Origin: Corynebacterium aquatimens
GTDB lineage: Bacteria; Actinomycetota; Actinomycetes; Mycobacteriales; Mycobacteriaceae
NCBI RefSeq assembly: GCF_030408395.1
Contig: NZ_CP046980.1
Span: forward strand, 558,001 to 622,000
Reading direction: 5' to 3'
DNA length: 64,000 nucleotides
Below, in pieces: positions 16,950 through 24,552 of this stretch (position 1 is the stretch's first letter; every line of letters begins with the position of its first letter). The notes under the pieces were generated by a model, which searched no databases, had not been told where the DNA came from, and saw only the letters and a list, made by a program, of their open reading frames with translations. The position numbers and the translations under genes are program-made.

Positions 16950-17564
16950 ATGACTCAACACATTACATTTTGGTTCGACGCTTCCTGCCCGTTCTGCTGG
17001 CAGACCTCCCGCTGGATCAAGGAGGTAGAGGCCGTCCGCGACATCGCGGTCGACTGGGTCCCCATGTCTCTCGCCGTGCTTAACGACGGTCGGGATTTGG
17101 ACCCCGGCTACATGCAGATGATGGAGGCCAACTGGGGTCCGGCCCGAGTGTTTGCAAAGGTGAAAGCCGAAGCACCGGAGAAGGTCGACGAACTCTACAC
17201 CGCAATGGGCACCATCATCCACCCGGGCGGCGAGCGCGGCAAGAAGGGCTTTGGCGCCTACGACGCGGTCATTGCCCAGGCCTTGGAGCAGGTCGGCCTG
17301 GATGAGTCCTTCGCTGCCGTCGCCAACACCGAGGAGTACGACGAGAAGCTGCGCGAATACCACCAGGGCGCGATGGACGCTGTCGGCGACGACGTGGGCA
17401 CGCCGGTGATCAAACTTGGCGACTCCGCGTTCTTCGGACCCGTCATCACCCGCGTTCCCGAAGGCGAGGAAGCCGGCAAACTCTTCGACTCCGCCGTTGG
17501 CCTAGCCAGCTACCCCTACTTCTTCGAACTCAAGCGCTCCCGCACCGAAGGCCCGCAGGTGTAG
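16950..17564 (+). CDS. Mycothiol-dependent thioredoxin-fold protein (Rv2466c family)
   Basis: A 204-residue DsbA-like protein with the active site CPFC in FWFDASCPFCWQTSRWI (residues about 7-22). The whole sequence tracks the M. tuberculosis Rv2466c nitroreductase/oxidoreductase family, including MDAVGDDVGTP, AFFGPV and the C-terminal YPYFFELKRSRTE. It is cytosolic, with no signal peptide. It probably reduces substrates with mycothiol, the actinobacterial thiol. It lies 58 bases before rpiB in the same direction and may be co-transcribed with it. Confidence 0.88.
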   Translation: MTQHITFWFDASCPFCWQTSRWIKEVEAVRDIAVDWVPMSLAVLNDGRDLDPGYMQMMEANWGPARVFAKVKAEAPEKVDELYTAMGTIIHPGGERGKKGFGAYDAVIAQALEQVGLDESFAAVANTEEYDEKLREYHQGAMDAVGDDVGTPVIKLGDSAFFGPVITRVPEGEEAGKLFDSAVGLASYPYFFELKRSRTEGPQV

Positions 17565-17622
17565 CGCTTTGGCGCACCACCTGCAGCATCCGCCGCCCAC
17601 CACAGAATTGAAAGAGGACACC

Positions 17623-18099
17623 ATGCGTATTTACCTTGGAGCAGACCACGCCGGATTCGAGCGCAAAGAAGAGATCAAGGAGCACCTTGAAAGCAAGGGC
17701 TTCGAGGTCGTCGACTGTGGCGCAAACGAGTACGACGCTGCTGATGACTACCCGCCGTTTTGCATTGACGCTGCAGAGAAGGTTGTTGCCAACCCGGGAT
17801 CGCTCGGCATCGTGCTCGGCGGCTCCGGAAACGGTGAGCAGATCGCGGCGAATAAAGTCAAGGGCGCACGCTGCGCTTTGGCATGGTCCGTTGAGACTGC
17901 GCAGCTGGCGCGCGAGCACAACGACGCACAGCTGATCGGCCTCGGCGGTCGTATGCACTCGAAGGAAGAGGCGTTGGCAATCGTTGACGCCTTCGTCGGC
18001 ATCGACACCAGCCACGCAGTAGAAGAACGCCACCAGCGTCGCATCGACATGCTGGCTGAGTACGAAGCAACCGGCGAGAACAAGGGCCTGCCGGCATAG
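17623..18099 (+). CDS. rpiB: Ribose-5-phosphate isomerase B
   Basis: A 158-residue RpiB/LacAB-family enzyme that interconverts ribose-5-phosphate and ribulose-5-phosphate in the pentose phosphate pathway. GADHAGFERKEEI near the N-terminus and GIVLGGSGNGEQIAANK near residue 65 are the substrate-binding and catalytic regions. In the actinobacterial type, a Glu (here GNGEQ) replaces the usual catalytic Cys. The ATG at 17623 follows GAAAGAGG. Earlier in-frame codons lack a ribosome site. Confidence 0.92.
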   Translation: MRIYLGADHAGFERKEEIKEHLESKGFEVVDCGANEYDAADDYPPFCIDAAEKVVANPGSLGIVLGGSGNGEQIAANKVKGARCALAWSVETAQLAREHNDAQLIGLGGRMHSKEEALAIVDAFVGIDTSHAVEERHQRRIDMLAEYEATGENKGLPA

Positions 18100-18192
18100 C
18101 CAAGCCGGTGCCCGCGCCAATCCAAGGCCGGCTGGCGTAACCAACTCGGTGCCCACGCCAAAAACCGGCAGCGGTTCCGGATTCAGGGGCCC

Positions 18193-18272
18193 TGTAGATC
18201 CGTTTGAAATGGGACCTGCAAAACCGCAGGTCAGTTTCGGCAAAATCCCACCAAATGTGGAACGGATCTACA
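18193..18272. repeat. 80-bp inverted-repeat element, family 2, copy 1
   Basis: The ends are TGTAGATCCGTT and AACGGATCTACA. An internal hairpin GACCTGC-AAAACC-GCAGGTC contains a core shared, in the opposite orientation, with the elements at 19192 and 52268. It lies downstream of rpiB. Confidence 0.8.
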
Positions 18273-18336
18273 GCCACCCGTCGCAGCCCAAGGGGCGTGG
18301 CCGCTTCTAGCACAAATCCCCCAGTACCGCATTCAG

Positions 18337-18364
18337 AAAATGCACACTTTGGTGTGCATTTTTT
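18337..18364 (+). terminator. Rho-independent terminator-like hairpin
   Basis: Stem AAAATGCACAC / GTGTGCATTTT with loop TTTG and a following T-run. It lies 240 bases after rpiB and 30 bases before the nuclease gene. It fits an rpiB-side terminator that isolates the nuclease gene. Confidence 0.65.
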
Positions 18365-18393
18365 CGTCGTTAAGCGTGGTGCGTCGGGGCATC

Positions 18394-19197
18394 ATGGAAT
18401 GCATGGGGAATAGAGGGGACATTGATTTTGTAAAGGCTGTCATTCAGCACCATCCACGGGCGGTGGTCACTGGCCCGGCCGCGGCGGTTCTTATGGGACT
18501 TCCAATCTTGGGGAAGCTGGACGTCGTGGACTTGCGTTACCTTTCGTGCTCAAACGTTGGCCGGGCATCACAGGACGTCAGGGTCCAGTACCACAGCGGA
18601 AAGTTTGATGAGTCCGATATCCGCGTTCACAACGGTGTTCTGTGTCTGAACGTGATTCGAGTTCTCTACGACATTTTTCGCTTCCACGGTCGGCTCGAGG
18701 CGCTTGTCCCGTTGGAATGGATGCGCTTTCACCAAGGCCTATCGGAGGAACAACTCCTTAGCTGGGCGAAGCAACTACCCAGGTCGAATGGTATTTGCGG
18801 GTTTCGGGATCTGATTAGCTACAGCGTGGCGACGTCGCAAAGCCCGCTCGAAACCGTCGGACGTGATGCCCTGGTACAGGCGGATCTTCCAGAGCTGAGG
18901 ACCATGGTTGGTCAGTTCCAAATCGATTGGTACGACCGCTTCCACGAGCACCAGTGGGTGAAAGTGGACCTGCTGATTAACGGGTGGCTCGTCGCAGAGT
19001 TTGACGGTGGGATCAAATATAGCGGCGCCTATGGCGCGATGGAGCACATCATCCGCTTAGAGCGTGAACGCGAAAAGGTCATTCAGAACATGGGGTACAT
19101 GGTCGTGCGCGCGACATGGGCGCAAGTCATGTCTGGTGAATTCGTTCGGGACGTCGCATCCTACCTCCGTCGCTTCCCCGATCTATCAGGCGTGTAG
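18394..19197 (+). CDS. DUF559/VSR-like nuclease-domain protein (AbiEi-type context)
   Basis: A protein of about 267 residues resembling actinobacterial proteins annotated as DUF559 or AbiEi-family domain proteins. The N-terminal part (AVVTGPAAAVLMGLPIL) looks like the AbiEi-type DNA-binding region. The C-terminal part KVDLLINGWLVAEFDGGIKY followed by ERERE and MGYMVVRATW matches the VSR/PD-(D/E)XK-like fold with a D...E-x-D-G...K arrangement. The ATG at 18394 has CGGGG before it; 18403 is an alternative. The stop codon lies within the arm of inverted-repeat element copy 2, and copy 1 lies upstream. Function (defence, repair or a toxin-antitoxin remnant) is unproven. Confidence 0.65.
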   Translation: MECMGNRGDIDFVKAVIQHHPRAVVTGPAAAVLMGLPILGKLDVVDLRYLSCSNVGRASQDVRVQYHSGKFDESDIRVHNGVLCLNVIRVLYDIFRFHGRLEALVPLEWMRFHQGLSEEQLLSWAKQLPRSNGICGFRDLISYSVATSQSPLETVGRDALVQADLPELRTMVGQFQIDWYDRFHEHQWVKVDLLINGWLVAEFDGGIKYSGAYGAMEHIIRLEREREKVIQNMGYMVVRATWAQVMSGEFVRDVASYLRRFPDLSGV

Positions 19198-19273
19198 ATC
19201 CGTACGGAGTTCGAAGCAAAATCTCCGCTCGCGACCTGGGGTTTTGCAGGGCTGATTTCAAACGGATCTACAC
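19192..19273. repeat. 82-bp inverted-repeat element, family 2, copy 2
   Basis: The ends are GTGTAGATCCGT and ACGGATCTACAC. The core reads GACCTGGGGTTTTGCAGG, clearly related to the cores at 18193 (complement) and 52268. It fills the gap between two convergent genes and supplies the upstream gene's TAG. Confidence 0.85.
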
Positions 19274-19286
19274 GGCGGTGTTGAGA

Positions 19287-20507
19287 TCACCAGCCGGCGA
19301 AGGTCCGCTCGAGTCGGACGGGGCCGTTGATCCATCGCACCCCGGCGTCGTCGTGGTAGACGTCTCTTGGAGGGAGTCCTAAAGCAATACCGCGGGCGGT
19401 CTGGGCTCGGACCAGGGACATTCCGGACGTTTCGCACACCCAACCGCCCGTGTGGGGGGTGTCGCGGCTGTGGCGAAAGAAATCTTCAATGTTGTCCAAC
19501 GCCCACGGGCCTAAGAGATCTACGTTGATGCGGTGCAACGGCATCATAAATTTCCAATCTGATCGCTCGCTGCGTACTCGCGGGTCGGAAGCAAAGAGCT
19601 CTGGGATCTGTAGGTCGCGGTCGATGTACACGGTGGAATCGATGGCCAGCCACGAGTCAATCATGTGTTCCAGCACACCGGGAAAATCAGCTGGTACGTG
19701 ACGAATAATGTGGACGCCGATATCGGTGGTGTCAAAGCGGGCGTGAGCAGGGCGTGCGATCGGGTGCGTGATGCGCTGGGCAAGCGCTATGGACTCCACG
19801 TTTTTGACCCGTGCTTCTTCGACGGGGTTGTCGTGGCGGCTGCCAAAGTCTTCGTCCGGGTGGGTGGCGGTAGCGGTGGGCTCGTGGACAAAGGTGGCGC
19901 CGGCATTCCACGCGCGGAAACCGAATTCCCAGTCCTCCCCGCCGTAGCCAATGAACGTGGCGTCGAAGCCGCCGACCTGCCAGAAGAACGGGCGCGAGCA
20001 CGTTAAGACGGAAGAGATGATGTAGCGCCACGACGTGTCGTCTCCACGGCGCAGGTTATTGGTTTGGCGCCAGGCATCGCGCAGCCACTCCGGCTCGGTG
20101 CGCTCTGGTCCCGTACGTCGTGCGCCCACCACCACGGCGCGAGAATCCGACGTGACGTGGGGCACGACGGCCGAAAGGTAGCCGGGATCGGGGATCGTGT
20201 CCCCGTCAAGAAACGCGAGGACCTCACCTGTAGCGTGTGATGCACCCAGGTTGCGGGCCGCGGCCGCGCGGAAACCCAGGTTCTCCTGCCCGACGACGGT
20301 GACGGGGACGCGTTCATCCTCAATCGGAGTGGGCAGGGTGTCAGAACCATCGTCGGCGACGATGATCTCTATCGGGCCGCCGTAGTCTTGGGCCCTCACA
20401 CCGGCGATGACGTGCTCCAGCATGGAGGGGTTGTTGTAGTGCGGGATAATAACGCTCACCGCCGGGGTCTTTAGCTGATTCCGCACCGCATCCACTCTTT
20501 CTTCCAT
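19287..20507 (-). CDS. Family 2 glycosyltransferase with galactosyltransferase-type C-terminus
   Basis: About 406 residues. The GT-A fold begins with VSVIIPHYNNPSMLEHVI, then IEIIVADDGSD and the DxD-type metal site in LAFLDGDTIPDPGYL. GGFDATFIGYGGEDWEFGFR is the C-terminal catalytic region found in GT2/GT27-type enzymes. The rest has no signal peptide or membrane segment. The ATG at 20507 is preferred to an in-frame TTG at 20528; the start overlaps the preceding gene by 37 bases, so the actual start may be a later GTG (20482). It is the last gene of a three-gene minus-strand unit with another glycosyltransferase and a WcbI-like gene. Confidence 0.82.
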   Translation of the reverse strand: MEERVDAVRNQLKTPAVSVIIPHYNNPSMLEHVIAGVRAQDYGGPIEIIVADDGSDTLPTPIEDERVPVTVVGQENLGFRAAAARNLGASHATGEVLAFLDGDTIPDPGYLSAVVPHVTSDSRAVVVGARRTGPERTEPEWLRDAWRQTNNLRRGDDTSWRYIISSVLTCSRPFFWQVGGFDATFIGYGGEDWEFGFRAWNAGATFVHEPTATATHPDEDFGSRHDNPVEEARVKNVESIALAQRITHPIARPAHARFDTTDIGVHIIRHVPADFPGVLEHMIDSWLAIDSTVYIDRDLQIPELFASDPRVRSERSDWKFMMPLHRINVDLLGPWALDNIEDFFRHSRDTPHTGGWVCETSGMSLVRAQTARGIALGLPPRDVYHDDAGVRWINGPVRLERTFAGW

Positions 20508-21457
20508 AGCTCGGCGACTTCGGCCCAACCGTAGCGCGGGGGCTCACACGGCCCGCCCGTTTCGCTGCGTGCCAGCTGGCGTTCCGTGCGCGCGAACTCT
20601 TCCACGGCGTCCCGCCAGGTGCCATCGGTTGGGTGCGAGGGGAGGAGGGTCAACCGGCCGGGTAGCCACTCATCAATTTCGCGGGCGTACTCCGAATCGC
20701 GCACGAGGACGCGGCGACCCGCGCCCAGCCACGTCATCAACGAGCCAGAAGCGGAGAAGTGCCGGTGCGGGCAGATCGGCACGGCAATGCGACCCATTTC
20801 CGCGGCCAGCTCAGCGTCGCTCAACCAGCCGGTGACGGTTGTGGCAGGGCCATTTTCTTTCGTCGACTCGATGAGCTCGTCTGCCCAGTTTTCATGGCCA
20901 GCGGACACTTGGCCGAGAAACCGCACCGTGAAATCACTACCACGCAGAGCATCGAGGATGTCCTCGTGCCCTTTGCCGGGGTAGAGGAACCCCACGACGC
21001 CAACTGTGCCCGGTTCCGGCTGGTAGGGCGAGTTGATGCGCGGGATCGGCAACCGAATCACCTTCGCGCCTGGCAAAGCCGATGCTTCATGGTCGGAATT
21101 GACTACGGCCAGGGTTGCGGCATCCACCAGTCGTCGATAAGCGGGCATGCGACGCGCGTAACGTGACGCCCCTTCCTCGCGCTGGGGGATGTCGTGGAGG
21201 CTGACGCTGAGCGGGCGATCCCCCACGAGATCAAGAACATTATCGACGGCCTGAAGCGGGGTGTCCTCGGCCGACGCTGTGAACAGGTGGTCCGTGAACG
21301 TGATGTGAATCGGCGCATCCGGGAGGAGGACCTGACGGAAAGATTCGATCCGGGTGATCTCATACGGTGGCGCCAGCGTTGCAGCGGCCAAGCTCAATGC
21401 GTGGCGGGTGACCCCGTGGTTGTCCGGGCCGACGATGAAATGGTGAACCGAACGCAT
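20471..21457 (-). CDS. Glycosyltransferase, GT-B type (family 4-like)
   Basis: A 328-residue protein. The N-terminal domain reads VHHFIVGPDNHGVTRHALSL. The C-terminal domain has VGVVGFLYPGKGHEDIL and VTGWLSDAELAAEM, then PHRHFSASGSLMTWLGAGR, where a family 4 enzyme would carry its acidic donor-binding motif. That motif is weak here, so activity or family is less certain than for the GT2 gene. The start codon overlaps the stop of the WcbI-like gene by one base (TAATG), indicating coupling. Confidence 0.7.
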   Translation of the reverse strand: MRSVHHFIVGPDNHGVTRHALSLAAATLAPPYEITRIESFRQVLLPDAPIHITFTDHLFTASAEDTPLQAVDNVLDLVGDRPLSVSLHDIPQREEGASRYARRMPAYRRLVDAATLAVVNSDHEASALPGAKVIRLPIPRINSPYQPEPGTVGVVGFLYPGKGHEDILDALRGSDFTVRFLGQVSAGHENWADELIESTKENGPATTVTGWLSDAELAAEMGRIAVPICPHRHFSASGSLMTWLGAGRRVLVRDSEYAREIDEWLPGRLTLLPSHPTDGTWRDAVEEFARTERQLARSETGGPCEPPRYGWAEVAELWKKEWMRCGIS

Positions 21458-22320
21458 TAATCAATCAGCCCAAACTGGCGCATGCGCTCGCCGTAGCGAG
21501 CCAGTCCGGCTTGAACTACGCCGGGGCGCTCGCGGTAAAACTCAAGCTGGGCTGCGGTGATGTCTGAAAACGGGATCTCCCCTTCGCGTCGGCGTGACCA
21601 CACGCCGCGGTGGGCTGGGACCCGATCCGATGCGCCGAGCGCGGCTGCGGCGGAGGCGTCAATGGGCGAATCGAGCTCACCCAGCATTTCGTAGTCGGGC
21701 AAGACGACCTCACCTTCAGCACCGAGTCTGGTGGCAACGCGCCGGGCTAACTCGCCCATGGTGGCATTATCCGGGTGGTTGATGGTGTGCCAGACGGGGA
21801 CGGTTTCCAGAAAGTCTGACATTCCCACCATCGCGTCACCCGCGGCCTCTTCGCGGCGGCGCATCTGTTCAACGGTTTCCGCAAGCTTTGCCCGGTAGGC
21901 GTCGTCGGCTGGAGTAGGTGCAATCGCCTCCTGCCTGCCTTTCAGGTGGGCCGCGAGAATACGCAGGTCGTGATAGGGGACCACCGGCGGATCAAGTGAC
22001 GGTTCCTCGGGGTCGCGGATGATCGCTTGGGTTGGGGTGAGCGCGTCGAACCGCATGACGGGGAAGAGCACCGTGCGTGCACTGCGGGGCAGGCACGCCA
22101 TCGTTTGCTCGGTTCCCAGGGGCAAGCCGCGGTAGTCATTGCGGATCGGTTGGGTGATCAAAATGTCGGTGCGCGCGAGCATCGCGCAAAACCACTCCAT
22201 GTCGGAGGCTTCCATCTCATGCACCGGCGGGATACGTTCGGAGTCAGCAATCCCAGTGCTGGTCACAAGGCGGCGCAAGGATTCGGCTTGGCAGTTTCCC
22301 ACGACGGTTAAAAACGGCAT
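21457..22320 (-). CDS. WcbI-like polysaccharide biosynthesis protein
   Basis: About 287 residues. It opens with FLTVVGNCQAESLRRLV, the VGNCQ motif characteristic of the WcbI family of putative capsule acetyltransferases, followed by DILITQPIRNDYRGLPLG. A predicted catalytic His-type region (VPVWHTINHPDNATMGELA) lies in the C-terminal half. The ATG at 22320 is taken as start; the in-frame TTG at 22329 is less likely. It leads the minus-strand glycan unit. Confidence 0.72.
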   Translation of the reverse strand: MPFLTVVGNCQAESLRRLVTSTGIADSERIPPVHEMEASDMEWFCAMLARTDILITQPIRNDYRGLPLGTEQTMACLPRSARTVLFPVMRFDALTPTQAIIRDPEEPSLDPPVVPYHDLRILAAHLKGRQEAIAPTPADDAYRAKLAETVEQMRRREEAAGDAMVGMSDFLETVPVWHTINHPDNATMGELARRVATRLGAEGEVVLPDYEMLGELDSPIDASAAAALGASDRVPAHRGVWSRRREGEIPFSDITAAQLEFYRERPGVVQAGLARYGERMRQFGLID

Positions 22321-22453
22321 GCGCCCCAACCTAGCGCAGGGAAGAAAAGCGTGACCAAAGCGTTAGACGATTAGTGGGCCTACACGTAAAAAATCGTTTA
22401 TATTCGGTGAGGCTGTCTAACAGCGTCACTATTGACCTAAATAAGGAGGCGGG
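22321..22453. promoter_or_regulatory. Divergent promoter region of the glycan locus
   Basis: The region separates the minus-strand WcbI unit from the plus-strand glycosyltransferase operon. TTTATATTCG around 22397-22406 is a good plus-strand -10 candidate and AAGGAGGCGGG precedes the first plus-strand ATG. GTTAGAC (22363) and GTCTAAC (22412) form an inverted pair about 45 bases apart that might bind a shared regulator. Confidence 0.45.
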
Positions 22454-23458
22454 ATGAAGGTTCTTTCCGTGCCCGCCCAACATCCCTACACCCAGGCGAT
22501 TCGACCGCAAGGGGTTGAGTATCTCCCTGACCCGGATATCAACGGCAACTGGTGGCCGCACCCGGCTTTGGATGCCTCGTGGTGGCGCGGCAGAAGCGAC
22601 GTGGATGTGCTGCACATTCACTTCGGCTTCGAGCACAAGAATGCGGATGAGCTTCGCATGCTTATCGACGAACTTCATCGCGCACGCATCCCCCTCGTGG
22701 TGACCGTCCACGACCTTGTGAACCCGCACTTAGACGACAGCGACCAGGAGCGCCATTACGCCAACACTGCCGTGCTAGTTGAAGGTGCTGATCAGGTGGT
22801 GACTCTGACGGACGGAGCTGCGCAAGAGATTGCACAGCGCTACGGCCGCGGCGACGCGTGGGTGATTCCCCACCCCGCGGTTGTCCCCGCTGGCGGCGCT
22901 ACAGCGGAAAGAAACCGGAGCGGCGTTGCGGTCTTCCTTAAATCTTTGCGTAGTAATGCGGTGACGGACCCAGAGTTCTATCACACTATCGCGCAAGAAG
23001 TGGAACTTACGGTGTATCTCCACGATGAGGACGCGACCGCACGATTTGGGGCTGAGCTGGGGGCGCGCGGGGTGAGCGTCGTCAAGCATGCGCGCATGAG
23101 CGATGACGAGCTGCACGCGGCTGTGGCCTCGCATGTTGCGTGCGTCCTTCCGTACCTGCGCGGAACGCACTCCGGGTGGTTAGAAATGTGCCGTGACCTG
23201 GGCACGACCGTGGCTGCGCCGGACTGCGGAATGTTTGGCGATCAGGCGGATGCCCCGGGGGTCGTCGAGGTGTACCGCACTGGCGACGGCGCTGACGCCG
23301 CGCGGGCAGCAGCGACCCTGGTGGAGCGCGGCGCGGTGCCCTATGCCGGCGACCGCGCTGCCCGTGACGCGCAGATCCGCGATGATTACGCGCACGTGTA
23401 TGAGCGGGCGGTTAGGGCAGCGGCTGAGACTTTGAGCGCGAAGAGGGGGAGCGAATGA
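22454..23458 (+). CDS. Glycosyltransferase, GT-B type (family 4-like)
   Basis: A 334-residue protein. Near the N-terminus SDVDVLHIHFGFEHKNADEL and PLVVTVHDLVNPH resemble the acceptor domain of GT4 enzymes. WVIPHPAVVP (about residue 135) marks the domain hinge. The C-terminal THSGWLEMCRDLGTTVAAPDCG stands where the E-x7-E donor motif is expected but is divergent. It has a strong ribosome site and its stop overlaps the next start as ATGA. Confidence 0.75.
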   Translation: MKVLSVPAQHPYTQAIRPQGVEYLPDPDINGNWWPHPALDASWWRGRSDVDVLHIHFGFEHKNADELRMLIDELHRARIPLVVTVHDLVNPHLDDSDQERHYANTAVLVEGADQVVTLTDGAAQEIAQRYGRGDAWVIPHPAVVPAGGATAERNRSGVAVFLKSLRSNAVTDPEFYHTIAQEVELTVYLHDEDATARFGAELGARGVSVVKHARMSDDELHAAVASHVACVLPYLRGTHSGWLEMCRDLGTTVAAPDCGMFGDQADAPGVVEVYRTGDGADAARAAATLVERGAVPYAGDRAARDAQIRDDYAHVYERAVRAAAETLSAKRGSE

Positions 23459-24552
23459 AAATAGCACTCGTGGGTCCATCGCGATACCCCATCCGCGAGC
23501 CCTACGCGGGAGGGCTTGAGGCGTTCTGCCACACCATGGTCCGTGCCCTGCGCAGCCTGGGACACGACGTGGACTTCTATGCCGCGAAGGGCTCGGACGG
23601 AAACGTTAAAGACTTTGAACTGCCCGGCGTGGACTGGGGCGATAGCACAGAAAACGCGACGGATACCGGGTACCCGGACGGGGAGCGGGAGCGGGAGCTC
23701 GCAGCATTCGCTGGGCTGCGTGACCACCTCGTGGCGGTGGGATACGACGTTGTGCACAACAACGCCCTGAGCCCGGCCATGTTCCCGTCGCCCGCCTCCC
23801 CGCAGGAGCTTCCGATGGTGACAACACTGCACACACCGCAGCTTGCCGACATGCAGGCAGCGATCACCGCAGCAGGTCCCCGCGCGGGGAAGTTCGTGGC
23901 GGTCAGCGCGACGACGGGGGCAAGCTGGGTGACCCCACATCCGATCACCGTTGTGCCCAACGGCGTAAACACGCGGCTCTTTTCACCCGGTCGCGGCGGT
24001 ACCGGTGCGGTGTGGTTCGGGCGCCTCGTTCCCGAAAAGGGTCCCCACCTAGCCATGGATGCCTGCCGCATCCTGGGGATGCCGCTGACGTTGGCGGGCC
24101 GAAAAGGGGACAGCGCCTATTTTCAAGAGGAGATCGCGCCGCGTCTCGACGGCTCGTTGATCCGGTGGGTCGGTGAGCTTTCGCATTCCGAACTGCGCAG
24201 GCTGGTGGGCAAGCACGCCGTGTGCGTGGTCACCCCGCGGTGGGAAGAGCCCTTCGGTTTGGTTGCATTCGAGGCAATGGCCTGCGGCACGCCCGTTGCT
24301 GCTTTTGATCGCGGCGGGCTTGGTGAACTGCTGGAAACCGCGCCGGCAGCGCTTGCGTCCGCAGACGATGTCGTGTCCTTGGCCGAGGCAATTCACTCCG
24401 CGGTCCATATTGACCGCCGCGCGGTGCGCGCGTGGGTAGAAAACCGACACAGCCTTACCGAAACCGCGCGCCGTTACATCACGATATTTGAGGAGGTCGC
24501 AGCGCAATGGCCACAGAACCCAACGCCGATGAAGCCCGTGAAAACTGTCTAA
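23455..24552 (+). CDS. Family 4 glycosyltransferase
   Basis: A 365-residue classical GT4 enzyme. N-terminal IALVGPSRYPIREPYAGGLE carries the glycine-rich acceptor loop; VVPNGVNTRLFSPG and VWFGRLVPEKGPHLAMDA follow. The donor-binding motif is EEPFGLVAFEAMACGTPVAA (about residues 260-280) with the two glutamates eight residues apart. It is coupled to the upstream gene by a four-base overlap, and the next gene begins 46 bases before its stop. Donor and acceptor are unknown. Confidence 0.87.
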   Translation: MKIALVGPSRYPIREPYAGGLEAFCHTMVRALRSLGHDVDFYAAKGSDGNVKDFELPGVDWGDSTENATDTGYPDGERERELAAFAGLRDHLVAVGYDVVHNNALSPAMFPSPASPQELPMVTTLHTPQLADMQAAITAAGPRAGKFVAVSATTGASWVTPHPITVVPNGVNTRLFSPGRGGTGAVWFGRLVPEKGPHLAMDACRILGMPLTLAGRKGDSAYFQEEIAPRLDGSLIRWVGELSHSELRRLVGKHAVCVVTPRWEEPFGLVAFEAMACGTPVAAFDRGGLGELLETAPAALASADDVVSLAEAIHSAVHIDRRAVRAWVENRHSLTETARRYITIFEEVAAQWPQNPTPMKPVKTV

